Assembly (NCBI GenBank): GCA_963708245.1
Contig: OY970201.1
Location: forward strand, 6,138,001-6,202,000
Direction: 5' to 3'
Source of the DNA: CAVYXK01 sp963708245
GTDB lineage: Bacteria; Pseudomonadota; Alphaproteobacteria; Acetobacterales; Acetobacteraceae
Length of the DNA: 64,000 nucleotides
Below the pieces are notes generated by a model, which saw nothing but the letters and a program-made list of their open reading frames with translations, searched no databases and was not told the origin of the DNA. Each line of letters starts with the position of its first letter. Position 1 is the first letter of the stretch. A program made the position numbers and the translations under genes. Of this stretch, positions 24,985 to 34,450 are shown one piece after another.

Positions 24985-26190
24985 CTACACCCAGCGTAGA
25001 TTCGCCGGCATCCCCAAGAGGTGCTGGCCGACTGTTTCGAAATGGCTGGCCCGCCCCTGCAATTGCTGCGAGACGGTGTTCATGTCGCGGAACCGCCGCT
25101 CGAACGGCTGCGCGTCGAAGATCGCCGTGGCGCCGGCCTCGTGCCACAAGGCGTTGACCACCTCGCGGGACTCGGTGATGGCGAAGGTCGCAGCTTGGCG
25201 GATCGCGATCTTCTCATCCAACGTCATCCAGCCGCGGGCAGCCACGGAGTGCTGCGTTTCGGCCAGCACGTGCGCGAGCAATGTTCGTGCCGCCTTCAAC
25301 CGGGCATCGGTCCGCCCAATCAGCGACTGCACCACGGCGCTCTCGCGCATGGCCTTGGCCAGGTGCGGGGTCTTATCGGAGGCCAGGCCGAGGAAGTCGT
25401 TCAGCATGCCTCGTGCCACGCCTAGGCCGACTGCCCCGAAACCGGCGGCGTAGATGTTGGTCGTGGTGAAACGGTAGAGCAGCCCCGGTTCGTGCCGCTC
25501 TTCGTCCTTGTCGCGGGTCACCGAATATTCGTCGGCGATGAACATGTCGTCGACCGAGTAGGTGTCGCTGCCGGTGCCGCGCAACCCGATCACCTGCCAG
25601 ACGTCATCGATCCTGGCCGCCGAGCGGGGGAACAGCATCGTCCGCTCGATTGGGCTGCCGTCTGGTTCGTAATGCGGCGTGCCGTCCGGCTCGAAGGTCG
25701 GGCAATGGCCGCCGAGCCAGCTCGCGTGCCGGCTGCCGGACGCGAACAGCCACGTGCCGGTGACGCGCCAGCCGCCCGGCTCCTTCACCGCGCGCGCCCG
25801 GCCGCGCGCCTGCCCCCAGGCCAATACGTCGCGCTCGCCGCCGAACACGCGGCAGGCCACGCGCGGCGCAAGATACGCGGCGGTCATCGAGCAGCCGGAG
25901 CCCTGGTTCATGCACCACGCTGTGCTGGCGTCGCCGATCGCGATGGCCTCGACTGCCTGGACGTAGGTGGCGGGATCGAGCTCCGCGCCGCCGAGCGACC
26001 GCGGCACCAGCAAGCGGAACATCTGCCGCGCATGCATCGCGTCCAGCACATCCGGTGGGAGCTCGCGGGCGTCGTCGATGCGTGGGCCGGCCTGCTCCAA
26101 CAGCGCGGTCAGGGCGCGGGCATTCGCTACGTGGTCGGCCGTCGCCTGCGGCAAGGCCGGGGCGGGAAGATCGGGTGTCCGCACATCCAT
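24985..26190 (-). CDS. Acyl-CoA dehydrogenase family flavoprotein
   Basis: 401 residues from the ATG at 26190; the longer open frame to 26493 overlaps the divergent pcm gene and is discounted. An N-terminal helical domain (PRSLGGAELDPATYVQAVEA), a middle beta domain (GGWRVTGTWLFASGS) and a C-terminal type-2 helical domain are visible. The glutamate motif of true acyl-CoA dehydrogenases is not apparent. Type-2 C-terminal proteins include flavin-dependent monooxygenases such as HsaA, so an oxygenase role is as likely as fatty-acid oxidation. It is divergent from pcm, with a 99-base intergenic space. Confidence 0.85.
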   Translation of the reverse strand: MDVRTPDLPAPALPQATADHVANARALTALLEQAGPRIDDARELPPDVLDAMHARQMFRLLVPRSLGGAELDPATYVQAVEAIAIGDASTAWCMNQGSGCSMTAAYLAPRVACRVFGGERDVLAWGQARGRARAVKEPGGWRVTGTWLFASGSRHASWLGGHCPTFEPDGTPHYEPDGSPIERTMLFPRSAARIDDVWQVIGLRGTGSDTYSVDDMFIADEYSVTRDKDEERHEPGLLYRFTTTNIYAAGFGAVGLGVARGMLNDFLGLASDKTPHLAKAMRESAVVQSLIGRTDARLKAARTLLAHVLAETQHSVAARGWMTLDEKIAIRQAATFAITESREVVNALWHEAGATAIFDAQPFERRFRDMNTVSQQLQGRASHFETVGQHLLGMPANLRWV

Positions 26191-26289
26191 GGCGCCGGAC
26201 GCTACACTGGGGGGTGCCGGGCGCAAAGCACCGCCGGCACCGCGGCGCCGCTCGATCGTATATGCTGGGTGGCAGGCAGGGGGCAGACA

Positions 26290-26958
26290 GTGGACCCGCG
26301 CGAGCGAATGATAGCGGCGATCGAGGCCGACGCGCGCGAGACGGCGGAGTGGACCGGTCGGGAGGCGCTCGCGCCGCGCACGATGGAGGCGATGCGCGCG
26401 GTGCGGCGCGAGGCGTTCATTCCTCCGGCCGCCGCCGGGCGCGCGTATGAGAACCGGCCGCAAGCTATCGGCCACGGACAGACGATCTCGCAACCCTTCA
26501 TCGTCGCGTTGATGACCGATCTTCTGGAGCTGCAGCCGGAAGATGTCGTGCTGGAAGTGGGCACCGGCTCCGGCTACCAGGCGGCAGTCCTGGCGAAGCT
26601 GGCGCGACAGGTCTTTTCAATCGAGGTGATCCCGGAGCTGGCGGAGCGTGCCCGTGCCGCTTTGGCGGCGGAGGGTATCGCCAATGTGGAAGTTCGGGTC
26701 GGCAACGGTGCGGCCGGCTGGCCGGAGCATGCGCCTTTTGACGCAATCATCGTCACCGCGGCGGCGCCGGACGTGCCGCAGGCGCTGGTCGATCAGCTTC
26801 GGAGTCCTGGCAGGATGGCGATTCCGATTGGCGCTCCGCATGCCGAGCAGGAGCTGATGCTGATCGAGAAGGATGATGCGGGCATGGTCAACAAGCGCCG
26901 GGTCCTGCCGGTTGCGTTCGTGCCGCTGACCGGCGATCGGTGGCAACTCGACCGGTAG
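26290..26958 (+). CDS. pcm: Protein-L-isoaspartate O-methyltransferase
   Basis: 222 residues from the GTG at 26290. It uses S-adenosylmethionine to methylate L-isoaspartyl residues in damaged proteins, starting their repair in the cytoplasm. The substrate-binding segment AIGHGQTISQPFIVALMTDL precedes motif I, VLEVGTGSGYQAAVLAKL, and the later DAIIVTAAAPDVPQALVDQL; all are characteristic of PCMT. The length is normal. A much longer open frame reaches back to 25492 but only as the complement of the neighbouring dehydrogenase gene. Confidence 0.95.
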   Translation: MDPRERMIAAIEADARETAEWTGREALAPRTMEAMRAVRREAFIPPAAAGRAYENRPQAIGHGQTISQPFIVALMTDLLELQPEDVVLEVGTGSGYQAAVLAKLARQVFSIEVIPELAERARAALAAEGIANVEVRVGNGAAGWPEHAPFDAIIVTAAAPDVPQALVDQLRSPGRMAIPIGAPHAEQELMLIEKDDAGMVNKRRVLPVAFVPLTGDRWQLDR

Positions 26959-27154
26959 AGCCCGGTTGTCTCCCGTCATGGCCGGCGAAGGCTTCGGTGT
27001 GTGATTGGAAAGACGTCGATGGCCGGCCTTTGCTGCCGTCGCCGGCCACGACGACAGGAGCGTTGCGGATCGCCGGACGGTTGACGACCGGGTGGCGAGG
27101 CATGCTACTCACCAGTAGCCAAGCCTGTGTCGGACGCCGATCGGAGACCTGTCC

Positions 27155-28435
27155 ATGAAGCTGATGTGGTTCCATCTGATGCCGTACACCGAACTGCCGG
27201 ACGATTTCCGGGACAAGCATCCGTCGGTGTGGGTCGATATCCACTCGTCGCTGTTCGACCCCAAGCGCGCACATCGTATGTACAACGACTTCATGGACGA
27301 GCTGGAATACGCCGCCGATTGCGGGTTCGACGCAATTTGCGTGAACGAGCACCACTCCAACGGCTATGGGCTGATGCCTTCGCCCAATCTGATCGCCTCG
27401 GCGCTGGCACGCCGCACCACGGATACGGCGATCTGCGTGATGGGCAACTCGCTGGCGCTGTATAATCCGCCGACGCGGGTCGCGGAGGAGTTCGCGATGA
27501 TCGACGTGATCTCCGGCGGGCGGCTGATCGCCGGGTTCCCGGTCGGGACGCCGATGGACACCTGCTACGCCTACGGCCAGAACCCGTCGCTGCTGCGCCC
27601 GCGCTACCACGAGGCGCATGACCTTGTGCTGCGCGCCTGGACCGAGCGCGACACGTTTGCCTTCAACGGCCGCTACAATCAGCAACGCTACGTCAATATC
27701 TGGCCGCGCCCGGTGCAGAAGCCGCACCCGCCGATCTGGATCCCCGGCGGCGGCTCGGTCGAGACCTGGCAGTGGTGCGCCGAGATGGACTATGTTTATT
27801 GTTACCTGTCTTACTATGGCTACAAGGCCGGCCAAGCGACGATGGACGGGTTCTGGAACGAAATGGCGCGGCTCGGGAAGGATCGTAATCCGTACCGCGC
27901 GGGTTTCCTGCAGTTCGTCGGCGTAGGTGAGAGCCGCCAGCACGCCTTCGACCTCTACACCGAGGCCGCGGAGTATTTCTACGGCCGCTGCCTGCATGTC
28001 GATGCGCGCTGGGCGATGCCGCCCGGCTATGTCTCCGAAGCCAGCCAGCGGCTCGGCATTCAGAGCCAGATCCAGCAGGCCGCCGGGGCCGGTGTGCTCG
28101 GCTCGACCAGCGGCACCCGCTTCGCCAGCGTCGCGCGCGAGATGGATGCGATAGTCGATAAGGGCTACGTGATCATCGGTTCGCCCGACGAGGTGGCCGA
28201 GCAGATCCGCGAGGTTGCGCACAACCTCAATGTCGGTCATCTGATGATGCTGCTGCAGTTCGGTAACATGGGTAAGGACCTCTGTCGGTACAATACGAAA
28301 CTGTTTGCGGAGCAGGTGATGCCGAAGCTCAGGGACGTGTTCTCCGAATGGGAGGATCGCTGGTGGCCGCAGCCGATGGCCCAGACGCAGCGAGCCGAGG
28401 TGCCGGCCTTCGTGCCAAGGTTGGCGGCCGAGTAA
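27155..28435 (+). CDS. LLM class flavin-dependent oxidoreductase
   Basis: A 426-residue luciferase-like monooxygenase. It starts MKLMWFHLMPYTELPDD after a GGAG ribosome-binding site. Family features are the TIM-barrel strand FDAICVNEHHSNGYGLMPSP (bacterial luciferase-type substrate/FMN site), SGGRLIAGFPVGTP, and PHPPIWIPGGGSVETWQW. These enzymes use reduced FMN or F420 and often attack xenobiotics or sulfonates. It is followed by two alpha/beta hydrolase genes on the same strand, forming a likely catabolic operon. The substrate is unknown. Confidence 0.92.
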   Translation: MKLMWFHLMPYTELPDDFRDKHPSVWVDIHSSLFDPKRAHRMYNDFMDELEYAADCGFDAICVNEHHSNGYGLMPSPNLIASALARRTTDTAICVMGNSLALYNPPTRVAEEFAMIDVISGGRLIAGFPVGTPMDTCYAYGQNPSLLRPRYHEAHDLVLRAWTERDTFAFNGRYNQQRYVNIWPRPVQKPHPPIWIPGGGSVETWQWCAEMDYVYCYLSYYGYKAGQATMDGFWNEMARLGKDRNPYRAGFLQFVGVGESRQHAFDLYTEAAEYFYGRCLHVDARWAMPPGYVSEASQRLGIQSQIQQAAGAGVLGSTSGTRFASVAREMDAIVDKGYVIIGSPDEVAEQIREVAHNLNVGHLMMLLQFGNMGKDLCRYNTKLFAEQVMPKLRDVFSEWEDRWWPQPMAQTQRAEVPAFVPRLAAE

Positions 28436-28507
28436 CCGAACCTCCTCACCTTGCGGGAGGGGCAGGGGAGGGGGCCAACCCGCCCGAATGAAACCAGGAG
28501 CCCGACC

Positions 28508-29290
28508 GTGACCGAACCTCAGACGTTGACCATAGACGTCAACGGCTTCCCGACACGCGTGTGGCGCAAGGGCTCGGGCCCGAAGCTGGGCTTCCTGGCC
28601 GGCTATGGTGGGCTGCCGCGCTGGGTGCCGTTCCTCGATGCGCTTGCCGAACGTCGCACAGTGATCGTCCCGTCGCTCCCGGGCTTCCCTGGCGGGGATC
28701 GCGGTCACACGGTGCTGGACGCGCATCTCGATTGGCTGCTCGCAGTGCGCGAAACCCTGGCGAAGGCGGAGCTGCTGGGCGCCGATCTTGTCGGCAGCTC
28801 GGTGGGCGGCTCGTTGGTGGCGGATGTGGCCGCGGTCTGGCCGAATGAGGTGCGCCGCATCGCACTGATCGCTCCGTTCGGCCTGTTCGACGAGAAGGAT
28901 CCGGCGACGGATCCATGGGCGCAGCGCGCCGACGCTATCCCTGGGCTGCTGTGCGCCGATCCGGAGGTTTGGAAAGCACTCAAGGCGGTGCCGGAAGGGG
29001 CCAATTCGATCGAATGGCCGATCGAGCAGACCCGCGCCAATGAAGCTGCCGCGCGGCTGCTCTGGCCGCTCGGCAACACGAAGCTCGAGAAGCGGCTGCC
29101 GCTGATCAAGGCGCCTACCTTGCTGATCTGGGGCGCGGAGGACCGTATAATGCCGCGCGGCTATGCGGAGAAATTCCGCAGCGGGATCGGTGCTGGGACA
29201 GAGTTGCGTGTGATTGAGGGGGCTGGCCATCTGGCGGAGCTTGACCGGCCGCGTGAGGTGGCCGAGGCCATTCTCGGCTGGACCGCTTAG
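28508..29290 (+). CDS. Alpha/beta hydrolase
   Basis: 260 residues from the GTG at 28508, which has an AGGAG-like site upstream; the open frame begins at 28451 but the extra residues resemble the preceding intergenic repeat. The nucleophile elbow is GSSVGG in LVGSSVGGSLVADVAAVWP. The acid is probably the Asp in LIWGAEDRIMP, and the histidine lies in EGAGHLAELDRP. This is a single-domain hydrolase of the kind found in aromatic or ester catabolism. The next hydrolase gene starts immediately after its stop (GTG at 29291). Confidence 0.9.
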   Translation: MTEPQTLTIDVNGFPTRVWRKGSGPKLGFLAGYGGLPRWVPFLDALAERRTVIVPSLPGFPGGDRGHTVLDAHLDWLLAVRETLAKAELLGADLVGSSVGGSLVADVAAVWPNEVRRIALIAPFGLFDEKDPATDPWAQRADAIPGLLCADPEVWKALKAVPEGANSIEWPIEQTRANEAAARLLWPLGNTKLEKRLPLIKAPTLLIWGAEDRIMPRGYAEKFRSGIGAGTELRVIEGAGHLAELDRPREVAEAILGWTA

Positions 29291-30271
29291 GTGGCGATGA
29301 TGCAGCTCGATCGCGACAATCTTCTTGTCCTGGAGATGATACGCGCCTCGGGGCGGCCTCCCTTCGAGAAGCTGACGCCGGATGAGGCGCGCGACGCCTA
29401 CATGAAGAGCCGGGCGGTGCTGCAGCCCGATCCGGAGGAGGTCGGCGAAACGCGCGAGCTGTCCTGTCCGGGGCCGCTTAGCGACATTCGTCTTCGGCTG
29501 TATCGGCCGCTCGGCGCAGCTGCTCCTGAACGCCTGCCGGGCTTGGTTTTCTACCACGGTGGTGGATGGCTGCTCGGCGGGCTGGATTCGCATGACGGGA
29601 TTTGCCGCATCCTCGCCAATGGGGCGCGCTGCGCGGTGCTGTCGGTCGATTACCGGATGGCGCCCGAGCATAAGTTCCCTGCCGCAGTGGAGGACTGTGC
29701 TGCGGCCACGCGTTGGGCGGCGGAGCATGCCGCCGAGCTTGGGATCGCGCCTGGGCTGATCGCGGCCGGTGGCGATTCCGCAGGCGGCAATCTCGCCGCA
29801 GTAATGGCGTTGATGGCGAGAGATGGTACGCTGCCGCCTCTGATGTTCCAGCTTCTGATCTATCCGGCAACGGACATGACCATGACGACGGTTTCATATC
29901 AGATCATAACAGAGGGCGTGCCGCTGACCTCCGCAACCATGAAATGGTTCATCGACCATTACATGCGAAGCCCGGCGGACCGGTTGGATTGGCGCGCGTC
30001 GCCGGCGCGCGCGGTGAGCCTGGCCGGGACCGCGCCGGCGCTGGTGATCACGGCGAGCAACGACCCGCTGCGCGACGAAGGGATCGAGTACGCGCACCGG
30101 CTGGAGCGAGAAGGCGTGCACGTCGCGCACGTGAATTTCTCGGATCAGATGCACGGCTTCGTCAGTATGGGGAAGATCATCCGCACCTCTGCGACAGCTT
30201 TGGCGATGATCACCGCTATGCTGCGGCGGGAGTTCGCGCTGGCAAGGCTGCCCTCCTCTCTCGTGGGGTAA
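29291..30271 (+). CDS. Alpha/beta hydrolase, hormone-sensitive-lipase-like esterase
   Basis: 326 residues. The oxyanion-hole motif HGGGWLLGG (in LVFYHGGGWLLGGLDSHDG) and the nucleophile motif GDSAGG define HSL-family (family IV) carboxylesterases. The acid/histidine pair is probably in TASNDPLRDEG and DQMHGFVSMG. The start is GTG 29291 directly behind the preceding stop, with ATGs at 29297 and 29300 as alternatives. It shares an operon with an LLM oxidoreductase and another hydrolase, consistent with ester or lactone cleavage after oxygenation (inference). Confidence 0.9.
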   Translation: MAMMQLDRDNLLVLEMIRASGRPPFEKLTPDEARDAYMKSRAVLQPDPEEVGETRELSCPGPLSDIRLRLYRPLGAAAPERLPGLVFYHGGGWLLGGLDSHDGICRILANGARCAVLSVDYRMAPEHKFPAAVEDCAAATRWAAEHAAELGIAPGLIAAGGDSAGGNLAAVMALMARDGTLPPLMFQLLIYPATDMTMTTVSYQIITEGVPLTSATMKWFIDHYMRSPADRLDWRASPARAVSLAGTAPALVITASNDPLRDEGIEYAHRLEREGVHVAHVNFSDQMHGFVSMGKIIRTSATALAMITAMLRREFALARLPSSLVG

Positions 30272-30394
30272 GGGCCGATGTGCCAATATGGTAGCAGGCG
30301 ACCGACCTCGTCATCGCCGGGCCCTGTCCCGGCCCATCTCCCGCACGTTCCGCTGTGCCTGTAGCAACTTGCGGGAGATAGCCGGCATGATCTC

Positions 30395-30874
30395 CTACGT
30401 TCGGCGGCGGAGACCGAGCAAACCGACCAACCCGGTCAGGCCCGTGCCCATCAATGCGATGGTGGAGGGCTCGGGAGCCGCCACCAGCAAATATGAATGC
30501 GGATAGCCATAGCTCCCGACTGCAAATTGGTAAGTCCCATCTCGCGCCAGATCTGCTGCGGGGACGAACTTGTCTTGGACGGTGGGAACGCCCGCAGTCG
30601 GGTTTATTGTGATCTGCACGTCCGCGTACCCCGGATCCAGGGGAGACGATATGATGAAATCGACAAACGTGGCCGGATGAACCGAATTGTTGAAGGCGAG
30701 GCTTGAAGCGGGGACGAGTGTGTCCGTCGTGATGAATTTCGGCGAATCATATACGAAGAAGACAAACTTCGCGCTCGGGTTGAAGACCTCGTAAATGACC
30801 GAGGCATTCGCCTGTGGCGCCACGACGGCCGATAATCCAAGGGCTGACACGAGGAACGCAATCTTCGCGAACAT
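30395..30874 (-). CDS. PEP-CTERM sorting domain protein
   Basis: 159 residues from the ATG at 30874, preceded by AAAGGGAG at 7 bases, a strong ribosome-binding site. It has a signal peptide (MFAKIAFLVSALGLSAVVAP, cleavage after NASV-type region) and a C-terminal PEP-CTERM tripartite signal: APEPSTIALMGTG, a hydrophobic span and a terminal RRRT. The exosortase system recognises this signal and anchors or releases the protein at the cell surface; no exosortase gene is in the window. The middle part is beta-rich with no recognised domain. It is divergently transcribed from the CadC-like gene. Confidence 0.88.
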   Translation of the reverse strand: MFAKIAFLVSALGLSAVVAPQANASVIYEVFNPSAKFVFFVYDSPKFITTDTLVPASSLAFNNSVHPATFVDFIISSPLDPGYADVQITINPTAGVPTVQDKFVPAADLARDGTYQFAVGSYGYPHSYLLVAAPEPSTIALMGTGLTGLVGLLGLRRRT

Positions 30875-31088
30875 AACACGACTCCCTTTTAGGCGGCCGC
30901 CAGCGATTAGCGGTGGCTGGTGGAATTGCGCCACAAGCTGACCCCAAATTCCTCCAAAATCTTCCAAAAGCGATTGCTATCAATGACTTGCGGCGATCTC
31001 TAGGCTTTGAGTGGGGGGCTGTGACTCGAAACCGGCCGCGGCGCTAAGCTGTCTCCTTCCCGGCCTATCGCTCGCGCGGGAGCAGCCA

Positions 31089-32240
31089 ATGGATGCGCAT
31101 AGTTCGTCCGAAGTCTTGCTGTTCGACCTATTCCGCCTCGATCGCCGCGGCGGTGGCCTGTCCCGATGCTCCGACACTGGCCAACTCGTCCCCGTCACGA
31201 TCGGCTCACGCGCCCTAGAGGTGCTCGGCGTCCTGATCGAACGGCGTGGGGACATCGTCTCGAAGGACGAGATCATGAGGGCGGTTTGGCCGAGGACGGT
31301 GGTCGAGGAAGCGAACCTTACCGTCCAAATATCGACCCTGCGCCGCATCCTCGACACAGGCCGACAAGGGGGAAGTTGCATCCGGACCGTCCCTGGCCGC
31401 GGTTACCGGTTCGCCCTCCCGGTGACACAACCCCAGAACGCAGACGCCGTTCCGGCAGCACTGCCGACTGCCAACCCGGTTGCAGCGCTTGAGGCAGCGC
31501 AACCGCTGTTGTGGCGGCGTCGACCCCGGCTCTGGTCCGCCGTGGGATCGAGCGGAGTCGCGATTGCGGTACTGAGCATCATGGCCTGGCACGGCGGCTG
31601 GCATTCCAGGACGCCCGTGCCCCCTCGGCTCTCCATCGTCGTCCTTCCATTTGAGAATCTGAGTGGCGACCCAAAGGAGGACTATCTCGCCGATGCCCTC
31701 ACCGACGACCTGACCACCGATCTCTCCGCTGTGCCCGGGATGTTCGTCATCGCGCGGGAAACCGCATATGCGTACAAAAGCGACGCGATGGACGTGCGTA
31801 GGGTTGGTGCGGGCGTCGGCGTCCGTTACGTAGTCGAGGGCAGCGTGCACAAGCTGGACGATACTTTGCGGGTGAATGTCCAGCTCGCCTCAACCGAAAC
31901 CGGTGCTCAACTCTGGGCAGATCGCTTCGATGAGAAGGTGAACGAGCTCGGCATGGGGCAAGAGGAGATTGTCGAGCGAATTGGCCAAGCGATGAGCGTC
32001 GCCCTGACGGACATCGAAAGCGCTCGCAGCAAACGGGAGCGACCGACCAATCCGGACGGGTTCGACCTCATTCTCCACGCGCAGTCACTGGGACTCCACA
32101 CAATGGGACCCAGGGAGCACGCGGAACGCCTTGTCTTGTATGAAAAGGCTCTCCAGCTCGATCCTACCTCAGTTCTCGCGATGACAGGACTTGCTGGAGA
32201 GCTTAGAGTCTGTCCGGGAACATTGCTAGTTCCTGCATAG
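31089..32240 (+). CDS. CadC-like regulator / TolB-like / TPR protein, 5' part truncated by an IS5-family element
   Basis: The N-terminal part of a 735-residue protein that continues at 33175. Residues 1-110 are a winged-helix OmpR/CadC-type DNA-binding domain (VTIGSRALEVLGVLIERRGD; VRYRF-like end VPGRGYRF). A single membrane span lies near 149-169. Residues 181-295 form a TolB/FlgO-like domain (SIVVLPFENLSGDPKEDYLA; YVVEGSVHKLDDTLRV). The TPR region starts around 350. The insertion adds a short foreign tail ending at 32240. Such proteins are membrane-bound one-component regulators or signal proteins. The truncated form would keep DNA-binding and membrane parts but lose the TPR array. Confidence 0.85.
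   Translation: MDAHSSSEVLLFDLFRLDRRGGGLSRCSDTGQLVPVTIGSRALEVLGVLIERRGDIVSKDEIMRAVWPRTVVEEANLTVQISTLRRILDTGRQGGSCIRTVPGRGYRFALPVTQPQNADAVPAALPTANPVAALEAAQPLLWRRRPRLWSAVGSSGVAIAVLSIMAWHGGWHSRTPVPPRLSIVVLPFENLSGDPKEDYLADALTDDLTTDLSAVPGMFVIARETAYAYKSDAMDVRRVGAGVGVRYVVEGSVHKLDDTLRVNVQLASTETGAQLWADRFDEKVNELGMGQEEIVERIGQAMSVALTDIESARSKRERPTNPDGFDLILHAQSLGLHTMGPREHAERLVLYEKALQLDPTSVLAMTGLAGELRVCPGTLLVPA
32203..32205. repeat. Left target duplication (TTA) of the IS5-family element
   Basis: TTA here and at 33172-33174. A 3-bp TNA-type duplication is usual for the IS427 group of IS5. Confidence 0.75.
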
Positions 32241-33171
32241 CCGTCTGACCATGAGACGGATGGAAGCGAGCAACAGAAAGGCACGCGCCTTCACATTGAG
32301 ATTTTCCCAATCCTTACCCAGTCGACGACATCGGTTGAGCCACGCCAGCGTGCGTTCGACCACCCATCGCTTTGGTAGCACGACAAAGCCCTTGGCCTGG
32401 TCAGATCGTTTGACGATCTCCACCTCGGCCTGCGACACGACACGCTTCAACGCCTCCTGGAATCGCCGCCCCTGATAGCCGCCATCGGCATAAAGCTTCA
32501 GCAGGAACGGAAACATCCCGAACAGCGTCGCCAGCAGCATGGCGCCGCCATCGCGATCCTGGATGTCCGCCGCCGTCACGATGGCCTGTAGCAGCAAACC
32601 CTGGGTATCGACCAGGACGTGCCGCTTCTTGCCCTTGATCTTCTTCCCCGCATCATACCCATGCGGATCGATCGAGGCCCCCCTTTTTCGGCGCTCTTCA
32701 CGCTCTGCGCATCAATCACCGCGGCGGTCGGGCTGGCCTCTCGCGAGGCCTGCTCACGACATTTCACATACAATGCGTGATGCAGTCGCTCCAGCGTGCC
32801 GTCCCAGGTCCATCGTTCCAGATAGTCGTGCACTGTGCTCCGCGGCGGCAGGTCCTTGGGGATCGCCCGCCATTGGCAGCCGGTGCTCAGCACATACATC
32901 ACGCCGTTCACCACCTGGCGGATATCAACGCTCCGCTTGTTGCCGCCCGGCTTGGCCGGGGGGATCAATGGTTCCACCTCGGCCCATTCGGCATCAGTCA
33001 GATCGCTCTCATAGCGCAGTCGGGTGCGGTCGTACCGCGTCCGGTTCTCCTTGGTCCACATCCAGTCCCCCGAATCGATGCTCGGGGGAGAGAGAATCAC
33101 AGGCAATTCAATGGCTTCAAGGGTGACCCGCTAAGCAATTCTAAAGACTCAATTTGTTCCCGGACGGACAC
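32206..33171 (-). mobile_element. IS5-family insertion sequence (IS427-group-like), 966 bp
   Basis: The ends are imperfect inverted repeats: GAGTCTGTCCGGGAACA on the left and GTGTCCGTCCGGGAACA (complement) on the right, flanked by TTA. The element carries one transposase read through a -1 frameshift. Removing it with one TTA restores a single 736-codon reading frame in the host gene (1,117 + 1,091 bases). Confidence 0.92.
32226..33061 (-). CDS. IS5-family transposase with -1 frameshift (orfA/orfB)
   Basis: Two overlapping frames encode one DDE transposase of about 278 residues. The first part contains YESDLTDAEWAEVEPLIPPA and AAVIDAQSVKSAEKGG; the second contains YDAGKKIKGKKRHVLVDTQG, LYADGGYQGRRFQ and WVVERTLAWLNRCRRLGKDW. 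The candidate triad is Asp (VIDAQ), Asp (YADGG) and Glu (VVERT). The frames meet at a run of five A and six G (complement of 32678-32688), a slippery site at which a -1 shift gives the family-typical order. Programmed frameshifting is common in the IS427 group; a mutation is the alternative. The start is taken at ATG 33061 rather than the longer frame from 33106. Confidence 0.88.
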
Positions 33172-33174
33172 TTA
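33172..33174. repeat. Right target duplication (TTA) of the IS5-family element
   Basis: Second copy of the TTA at 32203-32205. Confidence 0.75.
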
Positions 33175-34265
33175 TCCGTCGAAGCTTCTTCGGCTACGAT
33201 ACGATGGAGGACGACCTCGATCGAGCGGCGAAGCTCATAGGCGATGCAGCGGCGATCAATCCTAGCCATGTCTTTGTTCTGAATGACACGGCGTTCCTGT
33301 TGTTTGCCCAGGGCCGCTACGCCGAGGCAGTCTCCGCCTATCAGCGCCTGCTGGACGAATATCCGAACATGGCGTCTGCCTATAATCAGATAGGGTATTG
33401 CCTGGTCGTCACCGGCCGGGCGGACGAAGCGATCCCGATGATCGAAACCGCGATCCGGCGAGACCCACGAAGCCCCTACAATTGGAGTCGTTATGAAAAT
33501 CTCGGTTTAGCGCTGTTGCTGCTTGGCAGAAACGACGAATCGATTGTCTGGACGCAACGCGCTCTAGCAGCCAATCCAAATAACACTGCGTTTAATCGCG
33601 CACAATTCAACCTCCGCCTCGCCGCGGCGTATGCCCGGCTTGGACATCTCAACGAGGCACATCGGGCCGTCGCGGAGGCAAACCGGATCTGGCCTTACGA
33701 CACCGTCCGAGGTCACGCGCCTGACCAGGATCCCTCCAACCAGGTGTACGCCGGGCAAATTGAGCGCTATCAGGTGGCGCTTCGCATTGCCGGGCTGCGG
33801 GATCACGCGGAGGAAGATGCCGATTTCGGCGTGGCATCCGACGACAAGCTGCATCAGCAGCTCGTCGGCCTGACGCCGACGACGGTGCCCGGTGCCACGA
33901 CGATCCGCACCGCCGAGCTTCAGCGGCTTCTTGCCGAGCGACCGCCGATTATCATCGATTCGCTGGGGTATTTCTGGGGCCGGTCGATCCCGGGTGCGGT
34001 CGGGCTGAAGGATGCGTTCTGGGGAGGGACCTTCACCGACGCGCTGCAGGATCGTTTGCGGAGGAAAATGCGGGAGTTGACGAAGGGCGATCTCTCGACA
34101 CCGATCATCTCGATGGGTTGGAATTCAGAACGTTTCGGCGGACGCAACCTGGCGCTGCGCCTCGTGGCGCTCGGCTACACCCACGTTTACTGGTACCGCG
34201 GCGGGCGCGAGGCATGGGAGGTGAACGGATTGCCGGAAACTGATCTTTCACCGCAGGATTGGTGA
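33175..34265 (+). pseudogene. 3' part of the CadC-like/TPR gene: TPR array and rhodanese-like domain
   Basis: Continuation of the gene from 31089; after IS removal the junction reads GLAGELIRRSFFGYDTMED in frame. It holds several TPRs (GRYAEAVSAYQRLLDEYPNM; GRADEAIPMIETAIRRDP; GRNDESIVWTQRALAANPNN) and a C-terminal rhodanese-like domain (ELQRLLAERPPIIIDSLGY; LVALGYTHVYWYRGGREAW). The position of the active-site cysteine reads ISMGWNSERFGG with no cysteine, so sulfur-transfer activity is doubtful and a binding role is more likely. An internal ATG at 33204 could start a soluble TPR-rhodanese fragment, but no convincing ribosome-binding site was seen. Confidence 0.82.
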
Positions 34266-34450
34266 CTCACGATTACCGACCACCAACGGCCTCTCGATAC
34301 GGCGGCAGTCGGACTTTCTGGTTGCGGCTCGCTCGACCAGCCGCGTGTCTGCTTTCCGTCAAGAGGGAGACCACAGTCAGTCGGTGCGCCGGCGTGCACC
34401 ATGCGAGCTCTGCCCTGGGCGGCGGTACCATCGTCTGTCATGAGGGGATC

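Noticed and set aside
25492..26289. Long plus-strand frame upstream of pcm (would extend Pcm to 488 residues)
   Set aside because: It is the complement of the acyl-CoA dehydrogenase-like gene on the minus strand; Pcm is complete from GTG 26290 at the normal length.
26888..29728. 946-residue minus-strand frame across the LLM oxidoreductase and hydrolase genes
   Set aside because: GC-skewed shadow of three clear plus-strand genes; its arginine/histidine/proline-rich translation has no family resemblance.
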